A stretch of DNA of 64,000 nt from Zonotrichia leucophrys gambelii (Eukaryota; Chordata; Aves; Passeriformes; Passerellidae): NCBI RefSeq assembly GCF_028769735.1, contig NW_026992298.1:1-64000 (forward strand), given 5' to 3'. Under the pieces are notes generated by a model that was given only the letters and a program-made list of their open reading frames with translations, was not told the DNA's origin and did no database searches. The translations under genes were made by a program, and so were the position numbers. Position 1 is the first letter of the stretch. Every line of letters starts with the position of its first letter. Positions 10,990-22,683 of this stretch are shown one piece after another.

Positions 10990-11193
10990 ATGATAAAGAA
11001 ATGGACAGTGAGGCAGGAGAGATAGAGAACGTAGTCTCAAAGGAATGTGGATGAGTTAATGCTATAGTTTAACCAATAGATTGCTTGGCTTACAGAATAT
11101 TCATAAGCTTATTTGCTGTATAAGTGTTTGATACTTTTTCAATAAAGCGGGCCATGATGAACCAACTGGTGTCCTGGTCTCCTTTCTCTGACA
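10990..11193 (+). mobile_element. LTR fragment, class II ERV type
   Basis: A compact promoter and polyadenylation arrangement, CTGTATAAG about 11,117 and AATAAA at 11141-11146, is followed by a short U5-like tail ending TCTCTGACA at 11193. Sequence directly after it is ERV-L gag-like, with no matching primer-binding site, so the LTR and the following gag probably belong to different elements. The upstream limit is uncertain; 10,736-10,990 has no gene. Confidence 0.5.
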
Positions 11194-11197
11194 GCAC

Positions 11198-12870
11198 GTG
11201 ATCATGGCTGTATTTCTCCCATTTGTAGACCCTTATCTAAGCATGGGTCCTATAACCAAGGCTACTGTGGCTGTTATCCGGTTTGTTTTATGGGTAAATA
11301 AGGTGAGGAATTCATGGATTTTTAACTTCCTCTGGAAAGCAGGCACACAGATTCTGAGCTATCACACACTAACTGTATGTTTTTAGGGTTACTTTAATAA
11401 TGGCACCTGCTGTAAGGAAATGACACCAGGCGAAATCTTCTTCCAAGCATTTAGCCATCTCTTTAGGTCAGCCCCTCCAGTTTTTGAAGGTTTCAGTTCC
11501 ACTCTGAATATTAATGATATCATACAGTGGCTGGTGTTGCTGATAGGCCTGCTCTATTTAGCATTTAGAGAGAAGGGGTGACTTACCTGGATAACCACCC
11601 TGACACCAACCCCAGAATCCAATACGCCACCAGAGTCTGGGGATGCTGCTGCCCCAGAGCCTGACCCTAGCCCACATCCCACCCCAGATGTGAACTACCC
11701 AGATTGGCTGGGGGGTCTGGTGAAGGAGATACGTGAGATGGGCTGGATGCTGAAGGAATACACTTCCCCAGCTGGTGAGAAGCCCTCTCCCTGCCTTGAA
11801 GAGGGAAAGTCTAATAGTGCAGCAGCAGAACCCACAGATGTTACAACTGTCCAGTTTCCAGCTGAATTGCAAAGGCAGACACAGCCAGCAGCAGTTGCCC
11901 CTGTAGAAACAAGGAGATCTAAGATGAAAGCAGAGCACCCAGATAAGGGAAAGCCCTCACAACCCTCAGGAGATCCAGAGGTTGAGATCGTCACCGAGTC
12001 CCTGACGTACGAAAATCTCTAAAATCTGCACAAAGGCATTGTATGATGGGGATGTGAGACTTACACAACCTGGCTACTTTGGGTCTGGGACCTTATAAGT
12101 ACAGGTGTCCTGTACTACATGGTGGTGAGGCAAGGAATTTGCGACCCTTGACCCAGGACTCAGGTATCAATCAGATTTTTGTAAGGGAGCCAGGGTCCCT
12201 TTCCCTCTAGGAGCGGCTTTTAATGAGTGCCAGAGAGAGGTTTGTCCACAGGGAGAGCATGCAGGAGCACCACCATAGAATGTGCTGGAAGACCCTTGAG
12301 GAAGGCATCCAACAGCTGAGAGATGTGGCAGTATTGGAGGTACTCTTTGGGAGGGATGGACAGCATGATAATGACCCCAACAAGGTCAGATGCACAGGGC
12401 AAATGTTGTGGAGTCTAGCAAATCTGGGGCCATCTCAATACACCACCTTTATTGCAACGATTAATGCCGATACCAACTGAGAGACAGTAGATCTATTGCC
12501 AACAGACTTTGAATTTATGAGAGTGTGATCAATGGCCCAATGCAGGCTCATGTCTCTGCCATGGTCCAAGAACTCAGAGAGGAGATGACGGAGATGATGA
12601 GGAGGAGGTGAGGAGGAACAGTTCCCACACTGCACCAGTGTGAGTCACAGGCCCCAGAGTCAGAGCCCAACGTTCCCCAGCTACAGAGAGAGGGTACACC
12701 CCATGGGCTGACCTGTGGTTTATTTGCATGACCATGGGGAAGACATGGGAAGGTGGGATGGAAAACCCACTTCTGTCCTGGCAGCACAGGTGTGTCAGCT
12801 CAAGGAGGGAAACACTAATCAAGGGAACTCCAGTAAAGTGAAGGTAGCCTCAACCTCCCATGACTGAGCT
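11198..12870 (+). pseudogene. ERV-L gag, degenerate
   Basis: Broken gag of a class III retroviral element. A hydrophobic N-terminal part (11,198-11,580) ends in a membrane-like segment, IIQWLVLLIGLLYLAF. A linker follows with a DWLGGLVKEIREMGWMLKE stretch (11,699-11,755). The capsid-like part at 12,220-12,480 corresponds to residues ~440-510 of the intact gag at 39,982, sharing for example the TLEEGIQQLRD region. A final conserved tryptophan-rich stretch near 12,700 is frameshifted. Several stops and frame changes separate these parts. The copy has no flanking LTR of its own family. It is more decayed and of a different subfamily from the second element, although the two pols are close. Confidence 0.7.
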
Positions 12871-12929
12871 GCTGAGTATGATCTGTCAGATTCCCTGGAA
12901 GGTACCTCTACCATGTATACCCATGGTTA

Positions 12930-15600
12930 GAGGGGCCCTGCCTCTAGCCAAGGAGAGGCACGGGAAAACTGGATTTTCTGGACGGTGTGGATCCGATGGC
13001 CTGGCACATCAGAACCACAAAAGTAAGATGCTTTATTGATACTGGTGCTCAGTGTACCCTGATACCATCGGGACATGTGGGGGCAGAACCTGTTTCCATT
13101 GCCAGGGTGACAGGGGGATCCCAGCAATTGACCCTGTTAGAAGCCAAGGTGAGCCTGACTGGGAAAGAGTGGAAAAAACATCCTATTGTGACTGGCCCAG
13201 AGGCCCCGTGTATTCTGGGCATAGATTTCCTCCTGAACTGCTATTACAAAGACCCAAAGGGACTCAGATTTGCTTTTGGCATAGCTGCTGTTGAGGCAGA
13301 AAACATTAAGCAGTTGAATATTTTCCCTGGACTATCAGAAAACCCATCTGCAGTAGGACTCCTGAAGGTGGAAGAGCAACGCTGGCCAATTTCCACTTCG
13401 ACAGTGCACCGCTGGCAGTGTTGGATGAATGCAGATGCCATGATCCCCATCTACAAAATGATCTGTGAACTGGAGAGCCAAGGAGTGGTCAGCAAGACTC
13501 ACTCACCCTTCAACAGTCCCATCTGGCCTGTGCACAAATCTGACAAAGAATGGAGATTGACTGTGGGCTATCTTGCCTTGAATGAAGTGACTCCACCACT
13601 GAGCACTGTTGTGCCAGACATGCTGGAACTCCAGTACGAGCTGGAGTCCAAGGCAGCAAAGTGGTATGCCACTGCTGACATTGCTAACGCATTTGTCTCC
13701 TTTCCTCTGGCAGCAGAATGCAGGCCTCAGTTTGCTTTCACCTGGAGGGGCGTGCAGTACACCTGGAACCGACTGCCACAGGGGTGGAAGCACAGCCCCA
13801 CCATCTGCCATGGACTGATCCAGACTGCACTGGAAGAGGGTGAGGCTCCAGAACATCTGCAGTATATCAATGACATCATTGTGTGGGGGAACACTGCAAT
13901 GGAAGTATTTGAGAAAGGAGAGAGGATCATCAGGATTCTGCTAGAAGCCAGCTTTGCTATCAAGAAGAGCAAAGTCAAGGGATGTGCCTGAGAGATCCAG
14001 TTTCTGGGAGTGAAGTGGCAAGACGGACGGCGTCAGATTCCCACAGAGGTCATCAACAAAATCACCGTGATGTCTCCACCAACTAGCAAGAAGGAAATGC
14101 AAGCTTTCCTGGGTGCCGTAAGTTTTGGAGAATGCATATTCCCAAATAAAGTAAGATTGTGAGCCCTCTTTACCTGCAAGAAGAACGAGTTCCACTGGGG
14201 TCCTGAACAGCAACAAGCCTTTGCCCAGATCAAGCAGGAGATCACTCATGTGATTGCCTTTGGCCCAGTCAGGACAGGACCAGAGGTGAAGAATGTGCTG
14301 TACTCTGCAGCCGGGAACCATGGCTTGTCCTGGAGCCTTTGGCAGAAGGTGCCTGGGGAGACTCGAGGCCAACCACTGGGATTTTGGAGTCAAAGCTACA
14401 GAGGCTCTGAAGCCAACTACACTACTACAGGGAAGGAAATCTTGGAGTGCAGGCTGTCCCAGAGGTGATTGGTACAGAAGCGCAACTCTCCCTGGCACCC
14501 CGACTACCGGTGCTGGGGTACCACTGATGCTACATGGTGTAAATGGATTGCTCTTGTTACACAGCATGCCAATATTGGAAACCTGAATCGCCCTGGGATT
14601 TTGGAGATAATTACAAACTGGCCGGAAGGTGAGAACTTTGGTCTCGCTAATGAAGAGGAACAAGAACCAGTGACACGGGCTGAAGAAGCTCCTCCATACA
14701 ACCAACTGCCCGCAGAGGAAACACGCTACGCTCTTTTCACTGATGGTTCCTGTTGCATCGAAGGGATGAACAGGAAGTGGAAAGCAGCCGTATGGAGCCT
14801 CACATGACAGGTTGCACAAGCTACCGAAGGAGAAGGTGGATCAAGCCAACTTGCTGAACTCAAATCTGTTCAACTGGCCCTGGACATTGCTGAGAGAGAG
14901 AAGTGGCCAAAGCTCTACCTCTACACTGATTCATGGATGGTAGCCAATGCTCTGTGGGGATGGCTGGAGAGGTGGAAAAAGGCTAACTGGCAGCGTAGAG
15001 GAAAACCAATTTGGGCTGCTGATGAGTGGAAAGACATTGCTACCAGAGTAGGGAAACTGCCTGTGAAGGTCCACCATGTAGATGCCCATGTCCCCAAGAG
15101 CAGGGCCAATGAGGAGCACCAAAACAATGAGCAAGTAGACCAAGCTGCAAAGATAGAGGTGTCGAAGATAGACTTAGATTGGCAATGTAAAAGGGAGTTA
15201 TTCCTAGCTCGATGGGCCTGTGATGCCTCAGGCCATCAGGGCAGAGATGCCACCTATAAATGGGCACGAGACCGAGGGGTGGATCTAACCATGGACAGTA
15301 TTTCACAGGTTATCCATGACTGTGAGACGTGTGCTGCCATCAAGCAGGCCAAGCGAGTGAAGCCCCTGTGGTACGGTGGGCGGTGGTCCAAGTACAAGTA
15401 TGGGGAGGCCTTGCAGATTGACTACATCACACTGCCCCAGACACGCCAAGGCAAGCGCCATGCGCTGACCATGGTGGAAACCGCCACTGGATGGTTGGAG
15501 ACCCACCCTGGGCCTCATGCCACTGCCCCTAACACCATCCTGGGCCTGGAAAAGCAAATCCTGTGGAGACATGGTGTGGGAGGATCGTCGTCCATTTGTC
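12930..15600 (+). pseudogene. ERV-L pol: protease, RT, RNase H, integrase (broken)
   Basis: A longest open part (12,987-13,991) carries a retroviral aspartic protease with DTGAQCTLIPS at 13,038 and a LGIDFLL flap-side motif, then the RT with LPQGWKHSPTICHGL and YINDII at 13,863. The family expects YIDD, so a catalytic aspartate is replaced. TGA at 13,989 and more stops follow. RNase H is recognised by FTDGS at 14,735 and a YTDS motif near 14,925. Integrase shows the HHCC zinc region (CETCA near 15,325) and the first catalytic Asp (QIDYITLP near 15,417), but sequence departs near 15,580 before the other catalytic residues, so the 3' end is deleted. The RT signature (AVPD-like, WYAT.DIANAF) places it with ERV-L. 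It cannot make a working polymerase. Confidence 0.85.
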
Positions 15601-15950
15601 CCAGGTGTCCACAGGGCTGGGTTTTTACCTAGGTACAGGCAGTCATTTGGTGAGAGGGGAACTCCCACCAGGCATGTTGAGAGCAGATCCTCTACGCTTC
15701 CCATGGCCATGCAAAGATTGTCTGGCTTTAATGACTTTGCCAAAGTGACCCAGATGTTTTGGTTTGGCTGAGGGATGATCCAGCCGGTGGTCACTTGGAT
15801 ACAGATGAGGGTGCTGATAAAGACGATGGCAATGGTGGCACTGGCACTGCTGCGGGGTGCCCTGGAGGGTATCGCAGGAAGAATCATGCTTCTTCTTTCC
15901 ATAGAAAGGAGAAAGCTAAGGTAGTTTTCACTTGTGGATGGTAAAAGCAC
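15590..15950 (-). pseudogene. Class II ERV env, signal peptide and start of surface subunit
   Basis: On the reverse strand an open stretch encodes a basic start, a hydrophobic segment (TIAIVFISTLICIQVTTGW) and then QNIWVTLAKSLKPDNLC, resembling the N-terminus of the surface glycoprotein in avian alpharetrovirus-like class II ERVs. The frame then runs into antisense ERV-L integrase, so only the start remains. It lies in the opposite orientation to the env pieces that follow, showing an inversion. Assignment is by recognition of the motif only. Confidence 0.55.
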
Positions 15951-16139
15951 ACATTAGTTGACTTATTTTAAGACATTCTTAAATATTCTTAAGTTCTCCC
16001 TATAGCTCTTACCAACTCCTCCCAGTCACTCCCTTCACTTTCTTAAGGAAAGTTTGAGGGAGGGGAAAAAGGAGTAGTTTCAAGAGGGGAAGGAGGGAGG
16101 GGTAGGGATAAGGGGTCACTGGTAGAGGGATGGAAAATA

Positions 16140-17170
16140 GAGGGGTGTGTCTGCATTTGAGATTGACATGGATGTTATCAGTGGGATATATCTACGTGTG
16201 ATGAATGTCCTTGCCACAATGTTTGGATATGTGAATTTCTTTTTTCTTCATCTCCAAGAGAAAGCTGCTTCTGTGGCATGGTGGGAGAGGGAACTGACTT
16301 CCTGTTCATTCGAGGAGTCGTCTTCAGATCTGTGGTCTATGTAGGGACTGATAAATCTTCTGGGAATCCACCGGGGTCCTGTATCTGTAGAAACACAAGC
16401 ATATTCTGTCCCCCATATAATGAGAGGGTATGGCCCTTCAACAATTTTAGATTAATGATTCTGATCAAGTACTGGTGGTCTTTCTTTGAGGTGTGTGTAC
16501 GTGTTGTTATGAAAGTGCCTTAAGACAGGGGGGTTTGGTTCATTTTTGAGAGCAATTCTTGAAATATATATGATATTAGAATTAATGAAATTCAAATAAT
16601 GTAAAGTACTCTGCACAGTCTCTCTTGTATAGAGAGATCCAGGGGCTATGTACAAACCACAAATGGGACGGGACTGCTGTGGAACGTGCCTTGAGCTGTT
16701 TTATTTTTCAGCATCAGTCTCATTACATGGTTGTGACAATGGGAAGATGCCAGCAGCTCACATCCCAAGCAGCAGACCAAGAACTTAATAGTACAACTTA
16801 CTTTATAAATTTTTTGACCAATCACACAAAGCAAAAGCATATTGACAGCAGTTCTATCCAACCACTATAAGCACACGTACCTTTCGTTAAAACAATGCTT
16901 GCCTATTTCAAATAAAATACCTGCTTGTAAGCCTTAAAACACAATGCACAGAGCTCCATTAAGAGGCTTCAAACTTCCTAATATCTTGTTAGAAAAACTT
17001 TTCTGTATCTTAGGGAGTTATTCTAGACAAGCGTTAATACACAGGCCATTGTTCTATTTGTCCTTACTTTTCTACTTTTTGCATAATTTTTCTGTTGACC
17101 TATCTCATGGCTACTGCTTAGCTCTAATCACAGCTCTGCTGTCTCTGAGGCCTGCCTTTTGCAGCTTCCC
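16140..17170 (+). pseudogene. Likely class II ERV env surface region, decayed
   Basis: AT-rich DNA with only broken frames. A stretch near 16,340-16,460 reads GNPPGSCICRNTSIFCPPYN, a cysteine-rich pattern compatible with an env surface subunit, and it lies upstream and in the same direction as the transmembrane subunit at 17,200. The rest (16,500-17,170) has stops in all frames. Family is uncertain. The 190 bases before it (15,951-16,139) include a purine-rich stretch and nothing coding. Confidence 0.4.
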
Positions 17171-17199
17171 CAAAACTCTCTGATTTTGTGGATTCCCAC

Positions 17200-17680
17200 A
17201 CTGAACACAAGTTCAGCTATTTTAAATCAAATGCTCACTGATGTAGATAGTATTAGACATGGCACACTGCAAAATAGAGCTGCTATAGATTTTTTGCTGT
17301 TAGCACATGAGCACAGGTGTGAGGATTTTGAAGGAATGTGTTGGCTGAATCTCTCTGGCCAGTCTGCCTCTATTCACAGGAACTGATAAAACTACAAGAT
17401 AACATGAAAAAATTAACCCTGAATGACTGGGGCTTGGATGAACGGTTTGAGGGATGGGGAATAACTGGATGGTTGAAAGACAAAATAAAGACAGCTTTGT
17501 TATTACTAGAAGTCATTCTTATATTGCTTTGTATTATTCCATGCCTAAGGAAATTGGTGACCCAATTGGTAGAAAATACAGTGAAAAGGGTTTGGCTGGT
17601 GCAAGAAGAAGAAGGGGGAGTTGTAGCAATGTATCTGAACAACTTATGCCACACTGTGCACCAGCCATACCACTTGTAGT
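17200..17680 (+). pseudogene. Class II ERV env, transmembrane subunit (frameshifted)
   Basis: Two overlapping frames make the C-terminal half of a retroviral transmembrane glycoprotein. The first (to ~17,386) has a heptad-rich helix, the LQNRAAIDFLLLA region typical of this subunit in avian class II viruses, a CEDFEGMC cysteine pair and an NLS glycosylation site. The second (17,338-17,680) has a tryptophan-rich membrane-proximal stretch, the membrane anchor (ALLLLEVILILLCIIPC) and a cytoplasmic tail. A frame change near 17,380 and loss of the N-terminal part make it non-functional. An LTR follows at once, as expected for the 3' end of a provirus. Confidence 0.7.
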
Positions 17681-17729
17681 TGCTCTTATCAGAGTCCTCT
17701 GGAATTCACCAAGGTTACTAAGACATAAA

Positions 17730-18000
17730 CTGTGCTAAATGAAGAAAGAGGAGGCTGAGAAACAGAATACCAAGACCTCAAGAACTCGATAATAGAGGAC
17801 TGAGAACCACCTGAACTGCAACCAATCACATACTTCGAGAAGTGCGTGCAGAACACAAGGACAACACAGAGGCACCAATGAAGAAGAGTGTGATCAGTGT
17901 GTGCAGTAGGGTTAGAATGTATAAATAAGTGCATAATAGAAACAATCAATGGCTTCTGTTTAATGATATTGGTTAGATATACGGGAGTCCTGTTTTCCCA
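17730..18000 (+). mobile_element. 3' LTR fragment, class II ERV
   Basis: Directly follows the env remnant. Contains AACCAATCAC (CCAAT-type) near 17,820 and TATAAATA at 17920-17927, consistent with an LTR U3. The far end and polyadenylation signal are not clear; the sequence passes into the OR cassette duplication boundary at about 18,054. Confidence 0.5.
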
Positions 18001-18053
18001 CAATGGGTGCCTGGGAAAGAGGGATGGTTCCTTTCCATAGAATGGAAAGCACT

Positions 18054-18162
18054 GAGGCAGGAGCAGGAGACAAGTGACCCTTGCAGGGCTGGGGCCTCAT
18101 TGCCTCCTTGTCCCTGCTCAGCAGCCTGGCAGGGGCCGCCCCATGCTCCTGCCCTTGCCATT
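18054..18162 (+). other. Start of duplicated OR cassette B
   Basis: From GAGGCAGGAGCAGGAGACAA this matches cassette A from about 4,960, up to the target site CCATT (18158-18162) where the solo LTR inserted. Confidence 0.75.
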
Positions 18163-19496
18163 TGTCATGGTTTGACCAGGAAGGAGTGGGAATTCTGGGA
18201 AGCTGTGGTCAAACCAATGAAGGTTTTGGGTTTGAGACTGGCACCCGGTGTGGCCAGTGGGGGTTGGACACACCTCCGAGAATACACAGGTGTTAAAAGC
18301 AAGGCACTGCCCTTGGCACTTCCTCTTTTGGACATCGTCGGGCGAAGAGGTCAGATCTCTTCCCCCGCCCAGCCCGCTGCTGCTGGGCGGGGGAGGGGCC
18401 GCCATGCGGTAGGCCTGGGGCCTGGACAGAGGTGGGGGTTGAGGGGGCTTTCAAGGATGGAAGGGTGGGGGAGCCCCAAGAGACATCGAGACATCGGGCA
18501 GCCAGCCCCCCCCCCCAGGAGAGAGAGAGAGAGCCGGCGGCACCGAATGTGATGGCAGCCAGCCAGGAGGAGAAGGGGGGAGGGAGAGCGGCCGGCCGCA
18601 GCAGCAGCACGTGTGGGAGTATCATCTCGTCCCAGGACAGACAGAGACTGAAAACTTTTAACCCTTTCTTGCATGATTGGGGCCTTGCAAAAATGCTAAT
18701 CCTCCTCGAAGCTGAATAAGAAGGGAGATAAGAGATGAGATAAGATAAGGACCTGGCCCGGAGAATGTGGAGATGATTGGATGGGGAGAGATGATTTGGA
18801 GTGGCCTTTTGGCTGGACTTTTCTCGTGGCTATGGACTCAGTTGTTCCTGTGACACAGACTGCATTTAGGGGGAGGCAGTGCCTCAAAACCCGGAAGGTT
18901 CTTCGTGAGGACCCCCCGGCCCCAGGGGGTTGGAAAAATATGGGGGGGGACAGAGGTCCCAAAAGCAGAGACTGTGCCTTTTTGGAGTGAGACAAGGCAT
19001 CCTTGAAAGACAACCCTAAAAGCAGCTCTGGTCCATGCCGTCAGTGGTGAGAGCACTGGGCATGGAAGGACGATGTTACAAGCGGCAGAAGGACTTTTTT
19101 CTTCCGGGCGGTGCCGAAGTAACAGAGAAGCACACGAGGTTTCAGTGTGTTTCCAGGAGAAGCCTATGGAACGAGAAGGACTCCTTTCCTCTTCATGAAC
19201 TGATGTTTGAGTATACTAAAGTGTCGTGCCGGGCTGGGCAGTTGTTTTGGGAGAATGTATTGGATTGGGAAAGTCAGGTGGTGGGGGAGGAGGAAAATGG
19301 TTTTTTTGTAAGGTTTTCAATTCTTTTTTTTTTCCTTATAGTCTCTCCCTATTTTCCTGTAGTTTAAGTAATAAAGTGGTCTTTATGTTTAAGTTAGAGC
19401 CTGTTTTGCTTATTCCTGGTCACATCTCACAGCAGACACCAGGGTGAGGCATTTTCATGGGGGGCACTGGCTCTGTGCCAGGCTCAAACCATGACA
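18163..19496 (+). mobile_element. Solo LTR (1,334 bp) with 5-bp target site duplication
   Basis: Begins TGTCATGGTTTGACC and ends CAAACCATGACA, so the 12 terminal bases are inverted repeats. It is flanked by CCATT at 18158-18162 and 19497-19501. AATAAA lies near 19,369, about 130 bp from the 3' end as in an LTR. No internal retroviral gene, primer site or second LTR was seen, so it is a solo LTR. The uninterrupted site is visible in paralogous cassette A (5065-5069), proving insertion after the cassette duplicated. A reverse copy of similar length lies at 32,808-34,147. The family is not named here; open frames inside are chance. Confidence 0.88.
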
Positions 19497-21750
19497 CCAT
19501 TGCACATCCCCACATGCCAGTGCCCATCCCGGGAAGAGCCCTGAGCAAGGAGGGAGGGACAGCATCTGCCTGGCCAGGGGCTGGGGCTCAGGCCTTGGCC
19601 CTTTGCATTCCTCAAACACATCCAGGTGTGCTCAGCACCAGAGACACCTTTGCCTTCTTTGTCCCCAGCTGTCATCACTGCCTCCAGTGTTCTGCTCTAA
19701 CTGGAACCTGGGGACACTTTCTGAGTTGTGTTCCTCAGTGGGACCCATTAAAACGTCAAGGAACTTTGGAGTTTCAATTTAATTTTGAGTTCTTGAGAAG
19801 TTTTTGAGCACTCTCTCAGGGACTGAGTCTGATGTAAACAACACCAAATCCCCAAGAGGCTCATTAAAGTCCTTGTGCTGTGTCTGTGCTGCTGAGCTTT
19901 AAAGGAACAGCTCTTCCCAGGGCCAGCTCCTCTCCCAGCCCAGCAGGGCTGAGGGCTCTGCCTGCAGGCACTGAGAGAACAGGAGCCAGGCAGAGACAGG
20001 CTGAAGGCAATCAGGATTGGGAAGACATTGAGCTGAGACTTCACTTGGGGAAAGATCTTCACAGCCCTGTGCATGGTGAGTGTGTGGGTGCAGGGCAATG
20101 TCCCCTGTGCTCCTGGAGGGATCTCCTGAAGCCAGCACACCCCACAGCCTGGGGGATGTGTCAGGAGGACTCTCCCAGTTTCTCTGTGGCACAGGAGGAG
20201 GAGAATGTGCTGCAGTGCAGGGCTCCCCATCTATGGGGACTTGTCATGAGCTCATTCAGGGCTGGGGTTTCTGCTGGGGTCTCTGCTTTCCTGAATCTGT
20301 GCTCACACTTTTCCCTGGCTCAGCTTGGTGGCAATGGAAACTCAGCTGTGCTGGGCAGAGAAGGAGCTGAGGCTCTTAAATGGTCACCCTGAGGGTTCCT
20401 GGGCACCTCAGAAAGTGCCTGCACCTGCCCAGCCTCCAGATCCATGGAGCATCACCTTTCCATGGTGCCCAGGCTGGGGCAGTTGTTCTATAATCCCTGC
20501 AGAGCGCAGCAGCTGCAGGGCAGGGCTGGCCCAGGGGCTGGGCTGGGCTGGGCTCTGGCAGCTCTGGCAGGGAAGGAGCCCGGGGCCACAGGAGCAGCTG
20601 GGGCTGGGACAGCTCCAGCAGCAGAGCCGTGGGCAGGGAGGGAGGGAGGCAGTGCTGAGGGAAGCCCTGCTGCAGGGCAGATGTGGCACCTGCCGGGCCT
20701 GCCCTGCAGGGCAGACACTGCCCTGAGCAGCACAGCTCTTGTGTCCCCTCGCAGCCAGCACAGCCCTCAGCCCGGGGGCTCGGGGCCCTCAGTCCCTCCT
20801 GGGCTGGCAGAGCAGCCCCAGAGATGAAGGGCATCTCTGCGGCCATGTGCCCATTCCCTGCTGACCAGGGCCTGAGGGCCACTGTCCTGCCCTGCTGCTG
20901 CCTGGCAGGGGCTGGGCAGGGCTGGCCAGGGAAAGGCTTTTCCTCAGGCCCGGCTCTCTCTCTCTCCTTGCCTTGCCCAGGTGCTGCTGGCATTGCTGAG
21001 GGGCTCTCTGCAATGGCAGTTCCAGCTGCAGGGCCAGGCCCAGCCCTTGGGCTCCTCCTGTGCAGGCTGAGCACAGCAATGGGGTGTCCCAGCTCCCTGT
21101 GCCCGGGCAGCTCTGGGCAGGGCAGCCTGGGAGGCTGGCAATGAGCCCACTCTCCTGAATCTGGGAAAGGCAGGAACCACTTTGTGTGCCAGGGATCCTC
21201 TGCTCTCGGCTGTGTCTCCTGGCTGTGCAGGGTAACGCAGGAGTGGATTTCAGAAAGGTGCAAGTGCAGGGCAGCTGGAACAGTAGAGAGGGAGAGAGCA
21301 GCTCCTCTCAGTCTGCACTAAGCCTCAGACATTCTGCCTGACTCCCTGGACTCTCTTATTCCACAGTGCAGCAGAATCCCTTGTTCTGCCTTCTGTTATC
21401 CCCATCCCTTCACCCAGGCAGCTCCTCTGATTTAGCTGAACATTCATTATCCAAGTCCCAACACCGGGACTGGCCCCGCCCTCACTGTTCCCCTGCACTG
21501 ACTGGGGGTCAGGGCTTACTCCCAGATGCCCTGCAGGTCAAGGTCCAGCTCCTCACACAACATTGGCCAGCAGCAATCAGGGCTCCAGCAACAAAGGTGA
21601 AGGAAGATCTCTGAGACACAGATGGGGGGAGGTGTTTAGTGGCAAGAAAGGGTCTATGTGAAAGGGCTTTGACTCTTCTGTGAGAAACCTCCCCCCAGTT
21701 ATCCCTTTATTTTCTCCTTCTGCAAGTTGATATGTGCACACACAGCACAA
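19497..21750 (+). other. 5' flank of OR cassette B, no gene
   Basis: Resumes the match to cassette A (from 5,065) and follows it to about 20,215, after which the two flanks differ. Very GC-rich from 20,400 to 21,150, giving long overlapping open frames on both strands that I regard as composition artefacts. Expected to include the OR B regulatory DNA. Confidence 0.5.
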
Positions 21751-22683
21751 ATGTCCAACAGCAGCTCCATCAGGCACTTCCTCCTGCTGGCATTGGCAGA
21801 CACGCGGCAGCTGCAGCTCCTGCACTTCTGCCTCTTGCTGGGCATCTCCCTGGCTGCCCTCCTGGGCAACGGCCTCATCATCAGCGCCGTAGCCTGCGGC
21901 CACCACCTGCACACGCCCATGTTCTTCTTCCTGCTCAACCTGGCCCTCAGCGACCTGGGCTCCATCTGCACCACTGTCCCCAAAGCCATGCACAATTCCC
22001 TCTGGGACACCAGGGACATCTCCTACACTGGATGTGCTGCACAGCTCTTTTTCTTTCTGTTCTTCATTGGAACAGAGTTTTCCCTCCTGACCATCATGTG
22101 CTACGACCGCTACGTGTCCATCTGCAAACCCCTGCACTACGGGACCCTCCTGGGCAGCAGAGCTTGTGCCCACATGGCAGCAGCTGCCTGGGCCAGTGCC
22201 TTTCTCAATGCTCTCATGCACACAGCCAATACATTTTCCCTGCCCCTGTGCCATGGCAATGCCCTGGGCCAGTTCTTCTGTGAAATCCCACAGATCCTCA
22301 AGCTCTCCTGCTCACACTCCAACCTCAAGGAACTTTGGCTCATTGCTGTTAGTTCCTGTTTAGCATTGGGCTGTTTTGTGTTCATTGTTTTCTCCTATGT
22401 GCAGATCTTCAGGGCTGTGCTGAGGATCCCCTCTGAGCAGGGACGGCACAAAGCCTTTTCCACCTGCTTCCCTCACCTTACAGTCGTCTTCCTGTTTTTT
22501 AGCACTGCCATATTTGCCCACCTGAAGCCTTCCTCCATCTCCTCCCCAGCTCTGGACATGGCCCTGTTAGTTCTCTACTCAGTGGTGCCTCCAGCCCTGA
22601 ACCCCCTCATCTACAGCCTGAGGAACAAGGACCTCAGTGCTGCAGTGAGGAGACTGATGATTGGATGGTATCACAAACATTAA
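21751..22683 (+). CDS. Olfactory receptor, family 14-like (OR B)
   Basis: Intact 310-residue single-exon odorant GPCR. It is nearly identical to OR A through residue ~100, including the MSNSSS start, PMFFFLLNLALSDL, MCYDRY and the loop cysteines. Differences concentrate in TM3 (FFLFFIGTEF), TM4-5 (SAFLNALMH and the stretch after SCSHS) and TM6-7 (TVVFLFFSTAIFAHL), where ligand contacts usually lie; KAFSTC and NPLIYSLRN are kept. Start chosen at MSNSSS; an in-frame ATG 24 bases upstream (21,727) is possible. AATAAA at 22714-22719. It sits in the same cassette context as OR A and at the outer part of the left inverted-repeat arm, opposite OR D. No frame damage is seen, so it is probably functional. 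Confidence 0.93.
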   Translation: MSNSSSIRHFLLLALADTRQLQLLHFCLLLGISLAALLGNGLIISAVACGHHLHTPMFFFLLNLALSDLGSICTTVPKAMHNSLWDTRDISYTGCAAQLFFFLFFIGTEFSLLTIMCYDRYVSICKPLHYGTLLGSRACAHMAAAAWASAFLNALMHTANTFSLPLCHGNALGQFFCEIPQILKLSCSHSNLKELWLIAVSSCLALGCFVFIVFSYVQIFRAVLRIPSEQGRHKAFSTCFPHLTVVFLFFSTAIFAHLKPSSISSPALDMALLVLYSVVPPALNPLIYSLRNKDLSAAVRRLMIGWYHKH

